A model generated the notes under the pieces. The model worked only from the letters and a program-made list of their open reading frames with translations, had not been told where the DNA came from and did no database searches. From assembly GCA_013359135.1 (NCBI GenBank), contig JABWCN010000038.1, positions 1-42,228 of the forward strand: a DNA stretch of 42,228 nt. Direction: 5' to 3'. Positions 34,757 to 42,228 of this stretch are shown one piece after another. The position numbers and the translations under genes were made by a program. The stretch comes from Pseudobdellovibrionaceae bacterium. GTDB lineage: Bacteria; Bdellovibrionota; Bdellovibrionia; Bdellovibrionales; Bdellovibrionaceae. Every line of letters begins with the position of its first letter. Position 1 is the first letter of the stretch.

Positions 34757-37700
34757 TTAAAAATTTCTTTTTAAGGTATTTAGTGCCAAAAGATAATCAA
34801 AATCTTCTTTATTTAGAGTTTTGATTTCAGATATTTTGACTTCTAAATTTTCATTTTTTGTGAGTAGGCTGTTAAAAAGTGTATCTTTTCTATTTTTTAA
34901 TAGTTGAATTTTTTCTTCTAAAGATTCATGTATAATGTACTTAAATACTTGAACCACTTTAGTTTGACCCATTCGATGAGCACGATCGGTTGCTTGATTC
35001 TCAACCGCAGAATTCCACCATGGTTCAATGTGAAAAACATAACTTGCTTTGACCAAATTTAATCCTACTCCCCCAGTTTTTAGGGTCATCAAGAGAACGC
35101 TACCTTTCGAGTTATTTTCAAATTCAGAAAGTATTTTTTGGCGCTTATTGATAGAGACGCCACCATGCAGGCTATACACAGGAATGCTTGCTTGTATCAA
35201 TAGTGTTTGAATATGTTCTAGAGTCTGTAGGAATTGAGTGAAGATAAGTGCACTTTCGCCAGACTCAATAATTTCTTTTAATGACTCAAGAAGTATTTCT
35301 AATTTTGGTGGTGTTTTTTCATACTTAACTTCAGGTAATGCTGCGGGATCAGAGCAAATTTGACGTAGTCGAAGTAAGGCAGTGAACATTTCAAGCTGTA
35401 CTTGTGCTTGCCCCCGAGAGGTCAATGCATCTTGTATCCTTTGATTGTGTGCCAGCGCCACGTTGAAGTAAATTTCTTTTTGTTGATCTTCAAAAGCAAT
35501 AGGGATTGTGATTTCTTGTTTTTCAGGAAGCTGATCTAAAATTTCTTTTTTGGAACGTCTTAATATCAGTGGCTTTATTTTTAGTTTTAAATCTTGAATT
35601 AACTCAATGGCTATGACGGGACTATTTACGTAACTTTTACGAAAATCTTGAAGAGGTCCTAGGCTTCCTGGGACTAAGATATCAATTAAAGAATAAAGTT
35701 CGCCATAGTGATTCTCCATTGGTGTTCCTGATAGCGCTATTTTAAATCGTGCCTGTAGAGAGCGGGCAATGGAGGTTCTTTTGGCCATTATATTTTTTAG
35801 ATTTTGAGCTTCATCAAAAACTACAATATTCCATTCAATTTTTTTTATCTCTGACTGATGCTCTAATAATAAACCATAGGTTAGAATTACAATTTGATCT
35901 TTCAAGCCAGACAAAGAGTTTATTTTTTGACTTGTCAAAATAGTTTTAGGTAAGGTTGGAATGAATTTGTCAATCTCACTGTGCCAATTGAAAACTAATG
36001 ATGAAGGCACGATAATTAATACTAGTCCCATTTCTTTTTTTTCTCGAAGTATTTCAAGAAAACATAAAGTCTGTAAAGTTTTACCAAGTCCCATGTCATC
36101 AGCTAACAGAGCGCCAAGGCGAAGTTCATATAGGTCATTAAGCCACTGCACACCTTGTTTTTGATAGGATTTAAGATTTGCTTGTATAGATTTAGGTAAT
36201 GTCAGCGTGCGAGAAGTGCTTCCAAGATTATCATAAAAATCACAAAGTTTTTCCCAATGGCTATCCCCGTGAATTGGAATTCCTCTTTTTCTCATAGCCA
36301 ATAATGAAATAGTTTGATTTTGGGGTAGAGGATAATATTGATCTCTATTTTTTTTCTTTAGAGATTCTTCTTTACCTTTTTGTAACTGTCTCCAAAAGTT
36401 TTCAAGAAGACTTAGGGAGAGGATTTGAGTTTTAGGAACAAGATAAAATTTGTTTTCATACTCTATAATGCCTCTTGAGCCTAGGCGCAAAATATTTTCT
36501 GGACCAACTTCTTGGCCCATTAAAAAAAACTTTGGGCTTAGCTCAAACCAGTTTATCAAAGATTGATCTAATCGATTTTTTAAAGTGAAATCTACTTTAA
36601 GGTCAGTGTCGGCTAAATCATGAATTGTTTGATTGTTTAGTAATATTTTAAAGCCATTAGGAATAAGTAATTGAGTTATCTGTAAGGCATTTGTTAATGT
36701 TGAATCAGGAAAATAGAATTCAGCATTAGCTATCGAGGTTTCATCTTCAAATCCTTTTGAAGAAATTTTTTTTAAAAAAGGAATTTTAATTTTTGTAAAA
36801 GCACTTCCTGAGGTTGTAATAGCATAATGCTTTAGTAGTTCAAAAACTAAGTGAAATTCTCTTTCAATAAGACCAGCCATTATGATTTCACCGTCTTCAG
36901 AGTAAAAGGGAAGTGAACACTTCAAATCTAAAAAAAATTGTTGCAGAAATTGTTCTACTGTAGATAATAAAGCTTTAGAGCAAAGATGATTTAATTTTAT
37001 AGATTGGAAAGAACTTTGATTTTCACCATTAGTAAGAATACCTTTTATTTTTTCCTCAATAGCTAGAAGCAGAGCCTCTTTGGCAACAAAACGTCCATCT
37101 GATAAAGTATTGTTAAAATGAAGCGAGAGTGCCTCAAAAAAAATATATTGTAAAATTCCTAAATGTTTTAAAAAAGTTAGGTCCCATTCCCTTTGGAAAG
37201 GATCATTCGATGCTAAATCAACTGGTTGTAATTTTAAAGCATGAGGTAGCCCTCGAGAAAGTGTTATGAGATAAAAAATCGTTTTTTCAGACCATCCGAC
37301 TCTAGAAATATTTTTTCGACCTAGGACTCTAGCTTCGTGACGGATTGTGAAGTGACCATTTTCAGAAAAATTAATCTCTGTTTGGCTTTGAGATGAAGCT
37401 AAAGTTGTTGAACCTTTTGAAATACTCACTGGAATTTTACGAGAGCGTAGGTGTTCAATGATTTTTCTAGTTTTACTTTCATCTGAAAAAACAAACTGTG
37501 GCATACTTGTTTCAGTTTCCACGTTTTTTTTAAAATTGCCTTCTAAAGATAAGGTAGTTAGTTTTTCTTGTAAAAGGCTAAACTCTGTAAGCCATGGATG
37601 AACAATTAAAATTCCTTTCTCTGGTGCAAGAGCAAAAGACTCAAAAAAATAGAAGTTATATCGTTTCTCAGAAACTAATTGAAATTCTGATTTGATAAAT

Positions 37701-38314
37701 TTATTTTCGCTTAAATCAATTATCCAATAGAATTCTTCTTTTGGTTCAAATTCGATGCGTTTTAATTTTAAACTTTTTGAAGAGTGGGATTGAGTTTGAA
37801 TATAAATTTCTATTTTCTTTTGACGATGAGCTGTTATTATCCGATTTAGTAAGGATTGAATGATTTCTTCAACATTTTTTATATTATTTTTTGAACCACT
37901 GTGTTTTTGTATTAGCGGCCATTGAATAATCGAATAAGAGTCATAAGATAACGAGAAAGATTTTGCTAAAGGTAAAAATTCTTCTTCAACAAACTGATGG
38001 TAAGGGTGTCGTAAAATCTCTTTAGCGCTTATCTGAATTCCGTCATTAAAGTTATAACGTATTATATCTACTAAACTATAAATTTGATTAATCATAATGA
38101 AATCATTCTTAGAATATGCATTTAAATGCCGTTGAAAAACTTCTGGCATAAAAGAGAGCCATTGAGAATGTGATTCAAAATTTTTATTGAGACTTTGTAA
38201 TTTGTAAGGCAAGGGATCAACAGGCAATAGGCTTGCTAAACTAGGTCCTTTTATAGGTGAAGATTCATCAAGAACAAGGCTAAGCGATTGTAACTCAATT
38301 TTATCAAGCGACAT
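34757..38314 (-). CDS. SNF2/SWI2-family helicase with long N-terminal region
   Basis: A 1185-residue SNF2-type ATPase. The C-terminal 470 residues hold the motor: motif I DDMGLGKT (Lys 745), motif II DEAQ (VFDEAQNLKN), LSGTPMENHYGEL (motif III), and the helicase C-terminal half with LHGGVSINKRQ, LKTGGVGLNL and the VI-like QATDRAHRMGQ. These ATPases translocate on double-stranded DNA and remodel protein-DNA complexes; bacterial members include RapA/HepA and stand-alone SNF2 proteins. Residues 1-about 700 match no domain I can name and contain no zinc-finger SWIM pattern that I see. The start ATG 38314 has no clear ribosome-binding site. It stands alone on the minus strand, with no methylase, nuclease or restriction partner next to it. 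Confidence 0.9.
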   Translation of the reverse strand: MSLDKIELQSLSLVLDESSPIKGPSLASLLPVDPLPYKLQSLNKNFESHSQWLSFMPEVFQRHLNAYSKNDFIMINQIYSLVDIIRYNFNDGIQISAKEILRHPYHQFVEEEFLPLAKSFSLSYDSYSIIQWPLIQKHSGSKNNIKNVEEIIQSLLNRIITAHRQKKIEIYIQTQSHSSKSLKLKRIEFEPKEEFYWIIDLSENKFIKSEFQLVSEKRYNFYFFESFALAPEKGILIVHPWLTEFSLLQEKLTTLSLEGNFKKNVETETSMPQFVFSDESKTRKIIEHLRSRKIPVSISKGSTTLASSQSQTEINFSENGHFTIRHEARVLGRKNISRVGWSEKTIFYLITLSRGLPHALKLQPVDLASNDPFQREWDLTFLKHLGILQYIFFEALSLHFNNTLSDGRFVAKEALLLAIEEKIKGILTNGENQSSFQSIKLNHLCSKALLSTVEQFLQQFFLDLKCSLPFYSEDGEIIMAGLIEREFHLVFELLKHYAITTSGSAFTKIKIPFLKKISSKGFEDETSIANAEFYFPDSTLTNALQITQLLIPNGFKILLNNQTIHDLADTDLKVDFTLKNRLDQSLINWFELSPKFFLMGQEVGPENILRLGSRGIIEYENKFYLVPKTQILSLSLLENFWRQLQKGKEESLKKKNRDQYYPLPQNQTISLLAMRKRGIPIHGDSHWEKLCDFYDNLGSTSRTLTLPKSIQANLKSYQKQGVQWLNDLYELRLGALLADDMGLGKTLQTLCFLEILREKKEMGLVLIIVPSSLVFNWHSEIDKFIPTLPKTILTSQKINSLSGLKDQIVILTYGLLLEHQSEIKKIEWNIVVFDEAQNLKNIMAKRTSIARSLQARFKIALSGTPMENHYGELYSLIDILVPGSLGPLQDFRKSYVNSPVIAIELIQDLKLKIKPLILRRSKKEILDQLPEKQEITIPIAFEDQQKEIYFNVALAHNQRIQDALTSRGQAQVQLEMFTALLRLRQICSDPAALPEVKYEKTPPKLEILLESLKEIIESGESALIFTQFLQTLEHIQTLLIQASIPVYSLHGGVSINKRQKILSEFENNSKGSVLLMTLKTGGVGLNLVKASYVFHIEPWWNSAVENQATDRAHRMGQTKVVQVFKYIIHESLEEKIQLLKNRKDTLFNSLLTKNENLEVKISEIKTLNKEDFDYLLALNTLKRNF

Positions 38315-38559
38315 TTAAGGAAAAGTCCTTTCTTATGACTAAATATCTATTTGGATTAAAGTGATATTTTCTATTCCATTCACTCAAGTCTACAGAACAA
38401 TCAGATGCAGTTTGTGAAATAGATCAAAAAGAATCATGTTATTTTATAAATACGTATGAAATAGTGCACTTTCCAAAGACATCAAGGAATGATTTCATAA
38501 AAAAGCCTTTGTAACAAACAATAAAGTAGATTATTGTTCAGAGTTTTTATTAAAAATGA

Positions 38560-38573
38560 GATTACATGTAATC
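38560..38573. promoter_or_regulatory. 14-bp perfect palindrome, candidate TetR operator
   Basis: GATTACATGTAATC is self-complementary over all 14 bases. It lies 15 bases upstream of the -35-like TTGACT and 162 bases before the TetR-family start. Size and symmetry fit a TetR-family operator, so autoregulation is plausible. No second copy was found next to other genes in the window by eye. Confidence 0.45.
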
Positions 38574-38587
38574 ATTGGTAATATTTT

Positions 38588-38616
38588 TTGACTTGAAATT
38601 ACTTACTTTATTATAG
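38588..38616 (+). promoter_or_regulatory. Candidate promoter for the TetR-family gene
   Basis: TTGACT (38588-38593) and TTATAG (38611-38616) are separated by 17 bases; an overlapping TATAGC at 38612 is also possible. The predicted 5' untranslated region would be about 110 bases. Confidence 0.4.
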
Positions 38617-38735
38617 CTATTTTAATAATCTAGGGTATTTTCTTAAAAGAAATTTATTTGAATAAAAATATCAGTTTCGAGTTCGATCGAGATAGACAGA
38701 TAATGTAATATGGTCTACTCTTGAAGTAATTTAAA

Positions 38736-39329
38736 ATGCAAAAACAAAAAGGTAAAAAAACTCAAAAAAAAATTATTGATGCCGCTGTAAAATGTCTTTC
38801 TGAAAAAGGTGTCCATCAGACTACATTCCAAATGATTGCGGATGAAAGTGGAATCTCTCAGCCATTGATTATGCATTATTTTAAAAAAAAGGAAGATATT
38901 TTTCCTGTAGTTTGGAATCATATTTATGAAGATGCTGTCATTGAAACGGCTAAAAGATTGAAATCAAACCTAACTCCAGTTGAAAAGTTGCGTGAATATT
39001 TCTTGGTTTCTTGGGATTTGTTTTATGTGAATAAGGATTTAACAAAGATCTATATTCAATTTTATTTTCTTTCTGCCTTTGATGAAAAACTTAAAGCAGA
39101 AAACTCTCTGGTTAAAAGGACGGCTATAAACAGAATAGCGAGTATAATCATAGAAGGGCAGAATAAAAATTATTTTAACCTTCAATTAAATCCCCACTCT
39201 ATGGCTAAAATTATTCATATTTCCTTGAGTGGGTTTATTTTAAATCATGTGTCTGAGTTTGTTGAATTTGAGTATTCTCTTTTATTAGATCATTTTTTTG
39301 AAACTATTCTGTTGAAATTAAAGAAATGA
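38736..39329 (+). CDS. TetR/AcrR-family transcriptional regulator
   Basis: A 197-residue regulator. The N-terminal helix-turn-helix (about residues 8-55) is typical: KKIIDAAVKCLSEKGVHQTTFQMIADESGISQPLIMHYFKKKEDIF. The C-terminal ligand-binding helices (about 60-190) are divergent, as usual in this family, so the inducer is unknown. The start ATG 38736 has only a weak purine tract upstream. Its neighbour on the other side is a convergent secreted protein 11 bases away, and the divergent helicase lies 421 bases upstream, so no efflux pump or enzyme target is next to it. A palindrome in the upstream region may be its own operator. Confidence 0.92.
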   Translation: MQKQKGKKTQKKIIDAAVKCLSEKGVHQTTFQMIADESGISQPLIMHYFKKKEDIFPVVWNHIYEDAVIETAKRLKSNLTPVEKLREYFLVSWDLFYVNKDLTKIYIQFYFLSAFDEKLKAENSLVKRTAINRIASIIIEGQNKNYFNLQLNPHSMAKIIHISLSGFILNHVSEFVEFEYSLLLDHFFETILLKLKK

Positions 39330-39340
39330 TTAATAAACAT

Positions 39341-39886
39341 TTACCTCAAAAAAAGAATTTTTCTGAGATTGATTTGAACATTTGTTCTAACAAATAATTG
39401 ATGTGGTCTTATTCTATTGTTGCTATTCACTGGCAGTGTCATAGTTGTCATTGGATCTAAGATGGCTTTGAAGACAAAAACTACTCCTTGGTTCGGCTTT
39501 TGTTGCATAGTTACGGTTACAACCAAAACTTTATCTTTAAAAGGATTAGTAATTAAAAATTCATCTATAGGGTAATCGTTATACAAGGGAGTAGTGTAAA
39601 ATAAATTTCTCTCTTCGGTAGAGGACACCAAGCGATAGCCTGTAAAGTAGCTAGATTTTTCATCAACTTTAAAATAGGCTATATTTTCAGTATCCATTCG
39701 TGGTCCAGCCTCTATGGTACCCAGATAATTATTGTCTGCAGGAATTATTGCGCAAGTTCTGTGGGAATCGCAGGTATTAGCTTGCGCAATGATTTTGTTA
39801 GGGGAAATGACTCTTGTGTAACTTGGATTTGCAATGAGTTGCGAAGTGATAACTGTCAATGCAAAAAAAATAGTTATAAATTTCAT
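39341..39886 (-). CDS. Hypothetical exported protein
   Basis: A 181-residue protein of unknown function. The frame extends upstream to 39943, but ATG 39886 has an AGGAGA ribosome-binding site seven bases before it and opens a clean Sec signal (MKFITIFFALTVITSQLIA, then NPS), so I choose it. Two Cys (in ANTCDSHRTCAI) could form a disulfide. The rest is rich in beta-prone, polar sequence and ends basic. No homology recognised. It converges on the TetR gene with an 11-base gap, no terminator seen. Confidence 0.72.
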   Translation of the reverse strand: MKFITIFFALTVITSQLIANPSYTRVISPNKIIAQANTCDSHRTCAIIPADNNYLGTIEAGPRMDTENIAYFKVDEKSSYFTGYRLVSSTEERNLFYTTPLYNDYPIDEFLITNPFKDKVLVVTVTMQQKPNQGVVFVFKAILDPMTTMTLPVNSNNRIRPHQLFVRTNVQINLRKILFLR

Positions 39887-40105
39887 AATGGTCTCCTTTG
39901 TTTGTTGTGCGTCGAGTCTAACATAGTTTTTTGTTTTTTGCACATATTTTTTATAATTAATAAATTATTTATGTAAGTATATGAAATATATTGTATTTAT
40001 GTTAAAAAATATTTTATATAAATACACTTTTTTTGTTAAATAAAGAAATTTTTAGTAGTATTTATAGTCATAATTATGGGTAATAGTTAGGCCTAAGATA
40101 GTTGT

Positions 40106-40153
40106 GGGATAAGAGGGCTTTGGAACCTGATAGATCACACTTTTGCTTGTCCC
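40106..40153. other. Possible folded RNA segment
   Basis: GGGATAAG (40106-40113) can pair with CTTGTCCC (40146-40153) through seven Watson-Crick pairs and one G-U pair, enclosing 32 bases with only short inner pairings. It lies in the one GC-richer patch of an otherwise AT-rich gap. Weak evidence; no RNA family matched. Confidence 0.25.
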
Positions 40154-40799
40154 CTAGAAAGGACCTGTATGTCGTTTTGGAATAGAAAATACACATTCGT
40201 AATACTAAATTCATCTGCTGATTTTTGAAATTACTATGAGACTAGGTTTAATGCTATTATCTAAATAGTGGACCGATTCTATAGAATTACTCACTGGAAA
40301 CGCATGATATGTATAGATAAAAATTAGAATAAGCATTTGTCTTTTAATAAGATAGGAAGTCAAAGAGTACCAAGAAAAGTTAAGAATTTAGAATTAGAAA
40401 AGAGAGTGTGTAGGTGATATCTGTTTGAGGTGTTGTTGTTGTATTCACAAAAAAATAATGCCGATTTTTAGAAAAATCCTGCAAGGTGGGAAATCTTGTG
40501 TTTATGCTAAATCAGATTAGCAGAAGTGAAAATATAACTTCAGAAAATATTTTAATCATAAGAAGTGATAATGGTCTGCAGATAAGTTCAAATTGATTTT
40601 ATTTAAAGAATTTAGAAAAGAGATTAAAGCATGAGTTTATTTCTTCAAGATCTCTTGATAGAAATGTTTAATAGGAGTTTTGGGGTGTATTTTTTTAAAT
40701 GAAATTAAAAAAAATACTCTAATTGTTTTGAAGAAATTTATAAGGCTATTTTAAATTTAAGTCTTAAATGTTTACTGATAAATTAAATCCGAGAGAAAT

Positions 40800-40860
40800 T
40801 ACACTGCAATTTTTTGTAGTCTAAGTGTCTTTAAGACTATAAGACCTAAATTGTAGTGTA
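40800..40860. repeat. 61-base imperfect hairpin ahead of the Cys-rich gene
   Basis: The outer arms 40800-40812 and 40848-40860 pair over 13 positions (one G-U). After a four-base bulge (40844-40847), inner arms 40813-40822 and 40834-40843 pair over 10 positions (two G-U), leaving an 11-base loop (40823-40833). It is not followed by a T-run on either strand, so it does not look like an intrinsic terminator. It lies 126 bases before the GTG start at 40987 and could be a leader structure or a small RNA. Confidence 0.6.
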
Positions 40861-40986
40861 TATTCATGGATATTAAGAATTTATTACAAACCATAAACTT
40901 TAATGCTTTTAAACTCGAAGAGACATGTTAATTCTAACCTGAAGTGTAAGTTTCTAGAGAGTAATTTAGAAAGTAAAAGGAGTACT

Positions 40987-41310
40987 GTGAAAAAAAATAA
41001 TTTTTATTCTTTAACAAAACTGTTCGTGAATGTCTTAGTTTTTTTTAGCTTAGATGCAAATGCATATAGTTACAAAAGAGTTGAGGGTATTGGAAAATCA
41101 GATGATAAATCAAGTCACATACACGCCTGTCGTGCTGCCGAAATTGAAGCTTGGAATAATGCTGACAGCAATTGTTATAGAAAGTATGGAGTTCCGGTGG
41201 CTTCAAAAATATATAACTCCACTTATGGCTTTTTAAGCTGTGATTGCAATAAGTCGGTGTATGGGTTCACTTGTACGGCTACTGCTTGGATCTCTTGCGA
41301 AGAAAGGTAA
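40987..41310 (+). CDS. Small secreted cysteine-rich protein
   Basis: A 107-residue product of unknown function. The frame is open from 40903, but GTG 40987 is preceded by AAAAGGAG five bases upstream and immediately begins a Sec signal (MKKNNFYSLTKLFVNVLVFFSLDANA, cleavage before YSYK). The mature 80 or so residues contain six Cys (48, 63, 85, 87, 96, 104), an even number suited to three disulfides, in the pattern HAC, SNC, SCDC, FTC, SCE. No homology recognised. Its upstream region carries a long hairpin. It is most likely a periplasmic or extracellular protein. Confidence 0.72.
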   Translation: MKKNNFYSLTKLFVNVLVFFSLDANAYSYKRVEGIGKSDDKSSHIHACRAAEIEAWNNADSNCYRKYGVPVASKIYNSTYGFLSCDCNKSVYGFTCTATAWISCEER

Positions 41311-41460
41311 ATCTTTCTTTAGAGATGAAAAAATACAATAAAGCTAAAATTAGTTGGAAGAAATAATTGAGCTGATAGTTGTTTTTTTGGTTAACAAAAT
41401 TTTAGAGTGTAGTTATCAAAAAATTAACATTTCTATGCTAAAATTTTTAATCTGTTTTAT

Positions 41461-41712
41461 CTAAAATCTAAATTTTTCTATACGATGCCCAGAGGAGTAC
41501 TGCTTTTTAATGTATAAATATTCCGAAAGTGAAACTAATGGCGACTCTTCTTCTTCTGGGACCATCAATTCCAAGTCCTCTTTAGATAGTGGAGCTCTTA
41601 TGACTGGTACAAAATAATATACAAATGCAGCAACATACATGATGAAAGCAAAGCTAATAATTAAAATTATTTTTTTTATTATTTTCCTAGTTACAAGTTT
41701 AAACTTAAGCAA
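41461..41712 (-). CDS. Small single-pass membrane protein
   Basis: An 83-residue protein if translation begins at TTG 41712, which has an AGGGAGGA ribosome-binding site five bases upstream; the frame is open back to TTG 41763 without such support. A basic N-terminus (LKFKLVTRKIIKK) precedes one strong membrane helix (ILIISFAFIMYVAAFVYYFVP), then an acidic segment (LELMVPEEEE) and a basic tail, so the C-terminus is probably periplasmic by the positive-inside rule. Function unknown. The 5' side carries a 19-bp inverted repeat. Confidence 0.55.
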   Translation of the reverse strand: MLKFKLVTRKIIKKIILIISFAFIMYVAAFVYYFVPVIRAPLSKEDLELMVPEEEESPLVSLSEYLYIKKQYSSGHRIEKFRF

Positions 41713-41761
41713 AGAAATCCTCCCTAGAGCTTTAGAATGTTCATAGGGTAAAAGGTTAGTC

Positions 41762-41810
41762 AACTACAAATACTTGTTAAGCCATTTTTAACAAGTATTT
41801 GTAGTTTTTT
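41762..41810 (+). terminator. Strong 19-bp perfect hairpin with T-tail
   Basis: Arms 41762-41780 and 41788-41806 are perfectly complementary over 19 bases with a 7-base loop (GCCATTT). On the plus strand the right arm runs into six T (41805-41810), as in an intrinsic terminator. The nearest plus-strand gene ends 450 bases upstream at 41310. On the minus strand the hairpin lies in the leader or promoter region of the small membrane protein. Confidence 0.65.
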
Positions 41811-41812
41811 GT

Positions 41813-42228
41813 TAGTCAATTTACAATCTTTCAATTTCTAAAAAAATACAAAATAAAGCAATAGTCTGCCGGACTCATCAGCTACTAATTCGTGTGAAGT
41901 TTTAAAGTTAAAGGTAAATCTAATTTTGATGAACTTCAAATTTTTCTTTTTGTTTTACTTAGTAAAATCTATTGAACATAAGAAATGTTAAAACTTTTGT
42001 TGTTTGTTATAGGGAAAGGCTAAGATATTTAGAGATTTATTCTTTTGTGAGATTTTCTAGGCCAAGATAAAGAAATTTGTAGAAAAATATTTCGTGTGGT
42101 CTGACTTTATATGGCTCTGAAAACTATAATTATACCAATTCCAAAAAATAATTCCCTAAATTTGAGTTGTTAATTTTTGGCCAAATTGATTTAATTTATC
42201 CGTGGTTAAAACAGAAGAGCTTGTAGAT
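41813..42228. other. Gene-free AT-rich right end
   Basis: I see no credible ORF, RNA gene, repeat or terminator in this last stretch. It may be the upstream region of a gene beyond the window. Confidence 0.5.

Larger units (their letters stand above)
38315..38735. other. 421-base intergenic region between the helicase and TetR genes
   Basis: A divergent AT-rich interval with no ORF. It holds a perfect 14-base palindrome (38560-38573), a sigma70-like promoter toward the TetR gene, and a small TCGA-rich patch around 38680-38692. I see no RNA gene or mobile element. Confidence 0.6.
39887..40986. other. 1.1-kb gene-free AT-rich region
   Basis: No ORF of credible length or ribosome-binding site was found on either strand. 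It contains a patch of less AT-rich sequence with weak complementarity at 40106-40153, and a long imperfect hairpin at 40800-40860 immediately ahead of the small Cys-rich gene. There is no recognisable tRNA, tmRNA, c-di-GMP-I riboswitch or transposon remnant. It could hold an unannotated small RNA. Confidence 0.6.

Noticed and set aside
38675-38695. TCGA-rich repeated patch before the TetR gene
   Set aside because: Overlapping TCGA tetramers give apparent direct and inverted repeats, but the unit is too short to be convincing.
39887-39943. Upstream extension of the exported protein at 39341-39886
   Set aside because: The internal ATG has a strong ribosome-binding site and starts a signal peptide; the extension would bury it.
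40081-40180. c-di-GMP-I riboswitch or another known RNA
   Set aside because: The conserved GEMM elements are not present, and no tRNA, 6S, SRP or RNase P core could be matched by eye.
41713-41763. Upstream TTG start for the small membrane protein
   Set aside because: No ribosome-binding site there, it would run to the edge of the hairpin, and the internal TTG has a near-perfect one.
1-42228. CRISPR array, insertion sequence, prophage or integrase
   Set aside because: No spaced direct repeats, transposase or integrase motifs, or flanking target duplications were seen.

Overview
The window is visibly AT-rich bacterial chromosome (GC was not counted) from a Gram-negative organism: it carries Lol, BAM, Skp and Lpx outer-membrane genes, a MreCD/PBP2/RodA wall-elongation operon, and many lipoprotein or Sec signal peptides. 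The gene set and style suggest Bdellovibrionota or a related former deltaproteobacterial lineage. That assignment is an inference from gene content; no rRNA or other strong taxonomic marker is present.

Layout. (a) 1-10924, plus strand: one long envelope-biogenesis operon. It runs lolC/E-like permease (5' end cut by the window), lolD, bamA, skp/ompH, lpxA, a Gfo/Idh/MocA dehydrogenase, lpxB, lpxK, an LpxL/HtrB-type acyltransferase and a DUF3108 lipoprotein. It couples lipoprotein export, beta-barrel insertion, periplasmic chaperoning and lipid A synthesis. The dehydrogenase between lpxA and lpxB suggests lipid A built on 2,3-diamino glucose, as reported for Bdellovibrio lipid A. (b) 10954-15449, minus strand: mreC-mreD-mrdA-rodA with overlapping genes, mostly non-ATG starts, and no mreB. 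(c) 15610-17916, plus strand, divergent from mreC: a membrane-anchored PPIase of PpiD/SurA type and an unknown gene. (d) 17900-25412: housekeeping genes cdd and maf (minus), folE2, fur with a Fur box, uvrA with a shortened insertion domain (plus), then a secreted papain-like peptidase and a cinA-like gene whose C-terminal half is divergent (minus). (e) 25540-27519, plus strand: a SnoaL/ketosteroid-isomerase-like protein, a GNAT acetyltransferase and a nitrilase-superfamily hydrolase, a compact uncharacterised operon. (f) 27525-34536: a membrane-linked hexapeptide-repeat acyltransferase (minus) and a very large alpha-2-macroglobulin-like protein (plus), split into two frames at a run of 13 A and lacking the thioester cysteine. 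(g) 34757-38314, minus: a 1185-residue SNF2/SWI2 helicase. (h) 38315-42228: gene-poor and AT-rich, with a TetR regulator, three small secreted or membrane proteins of unknown function, and several long inverted repeats, two of them strong.

The points most worth following up are the poly-A frameshift in the alpha-2-macroglobulin gene, the lipid A diamino-sugar hint, the KSI/GNAT/nitrilase triad, the UvrA domain loss, and the two long hairpins near the right end. No tRNA, rRNA, CRISPR array, insertion sequence or prophage was recognised.
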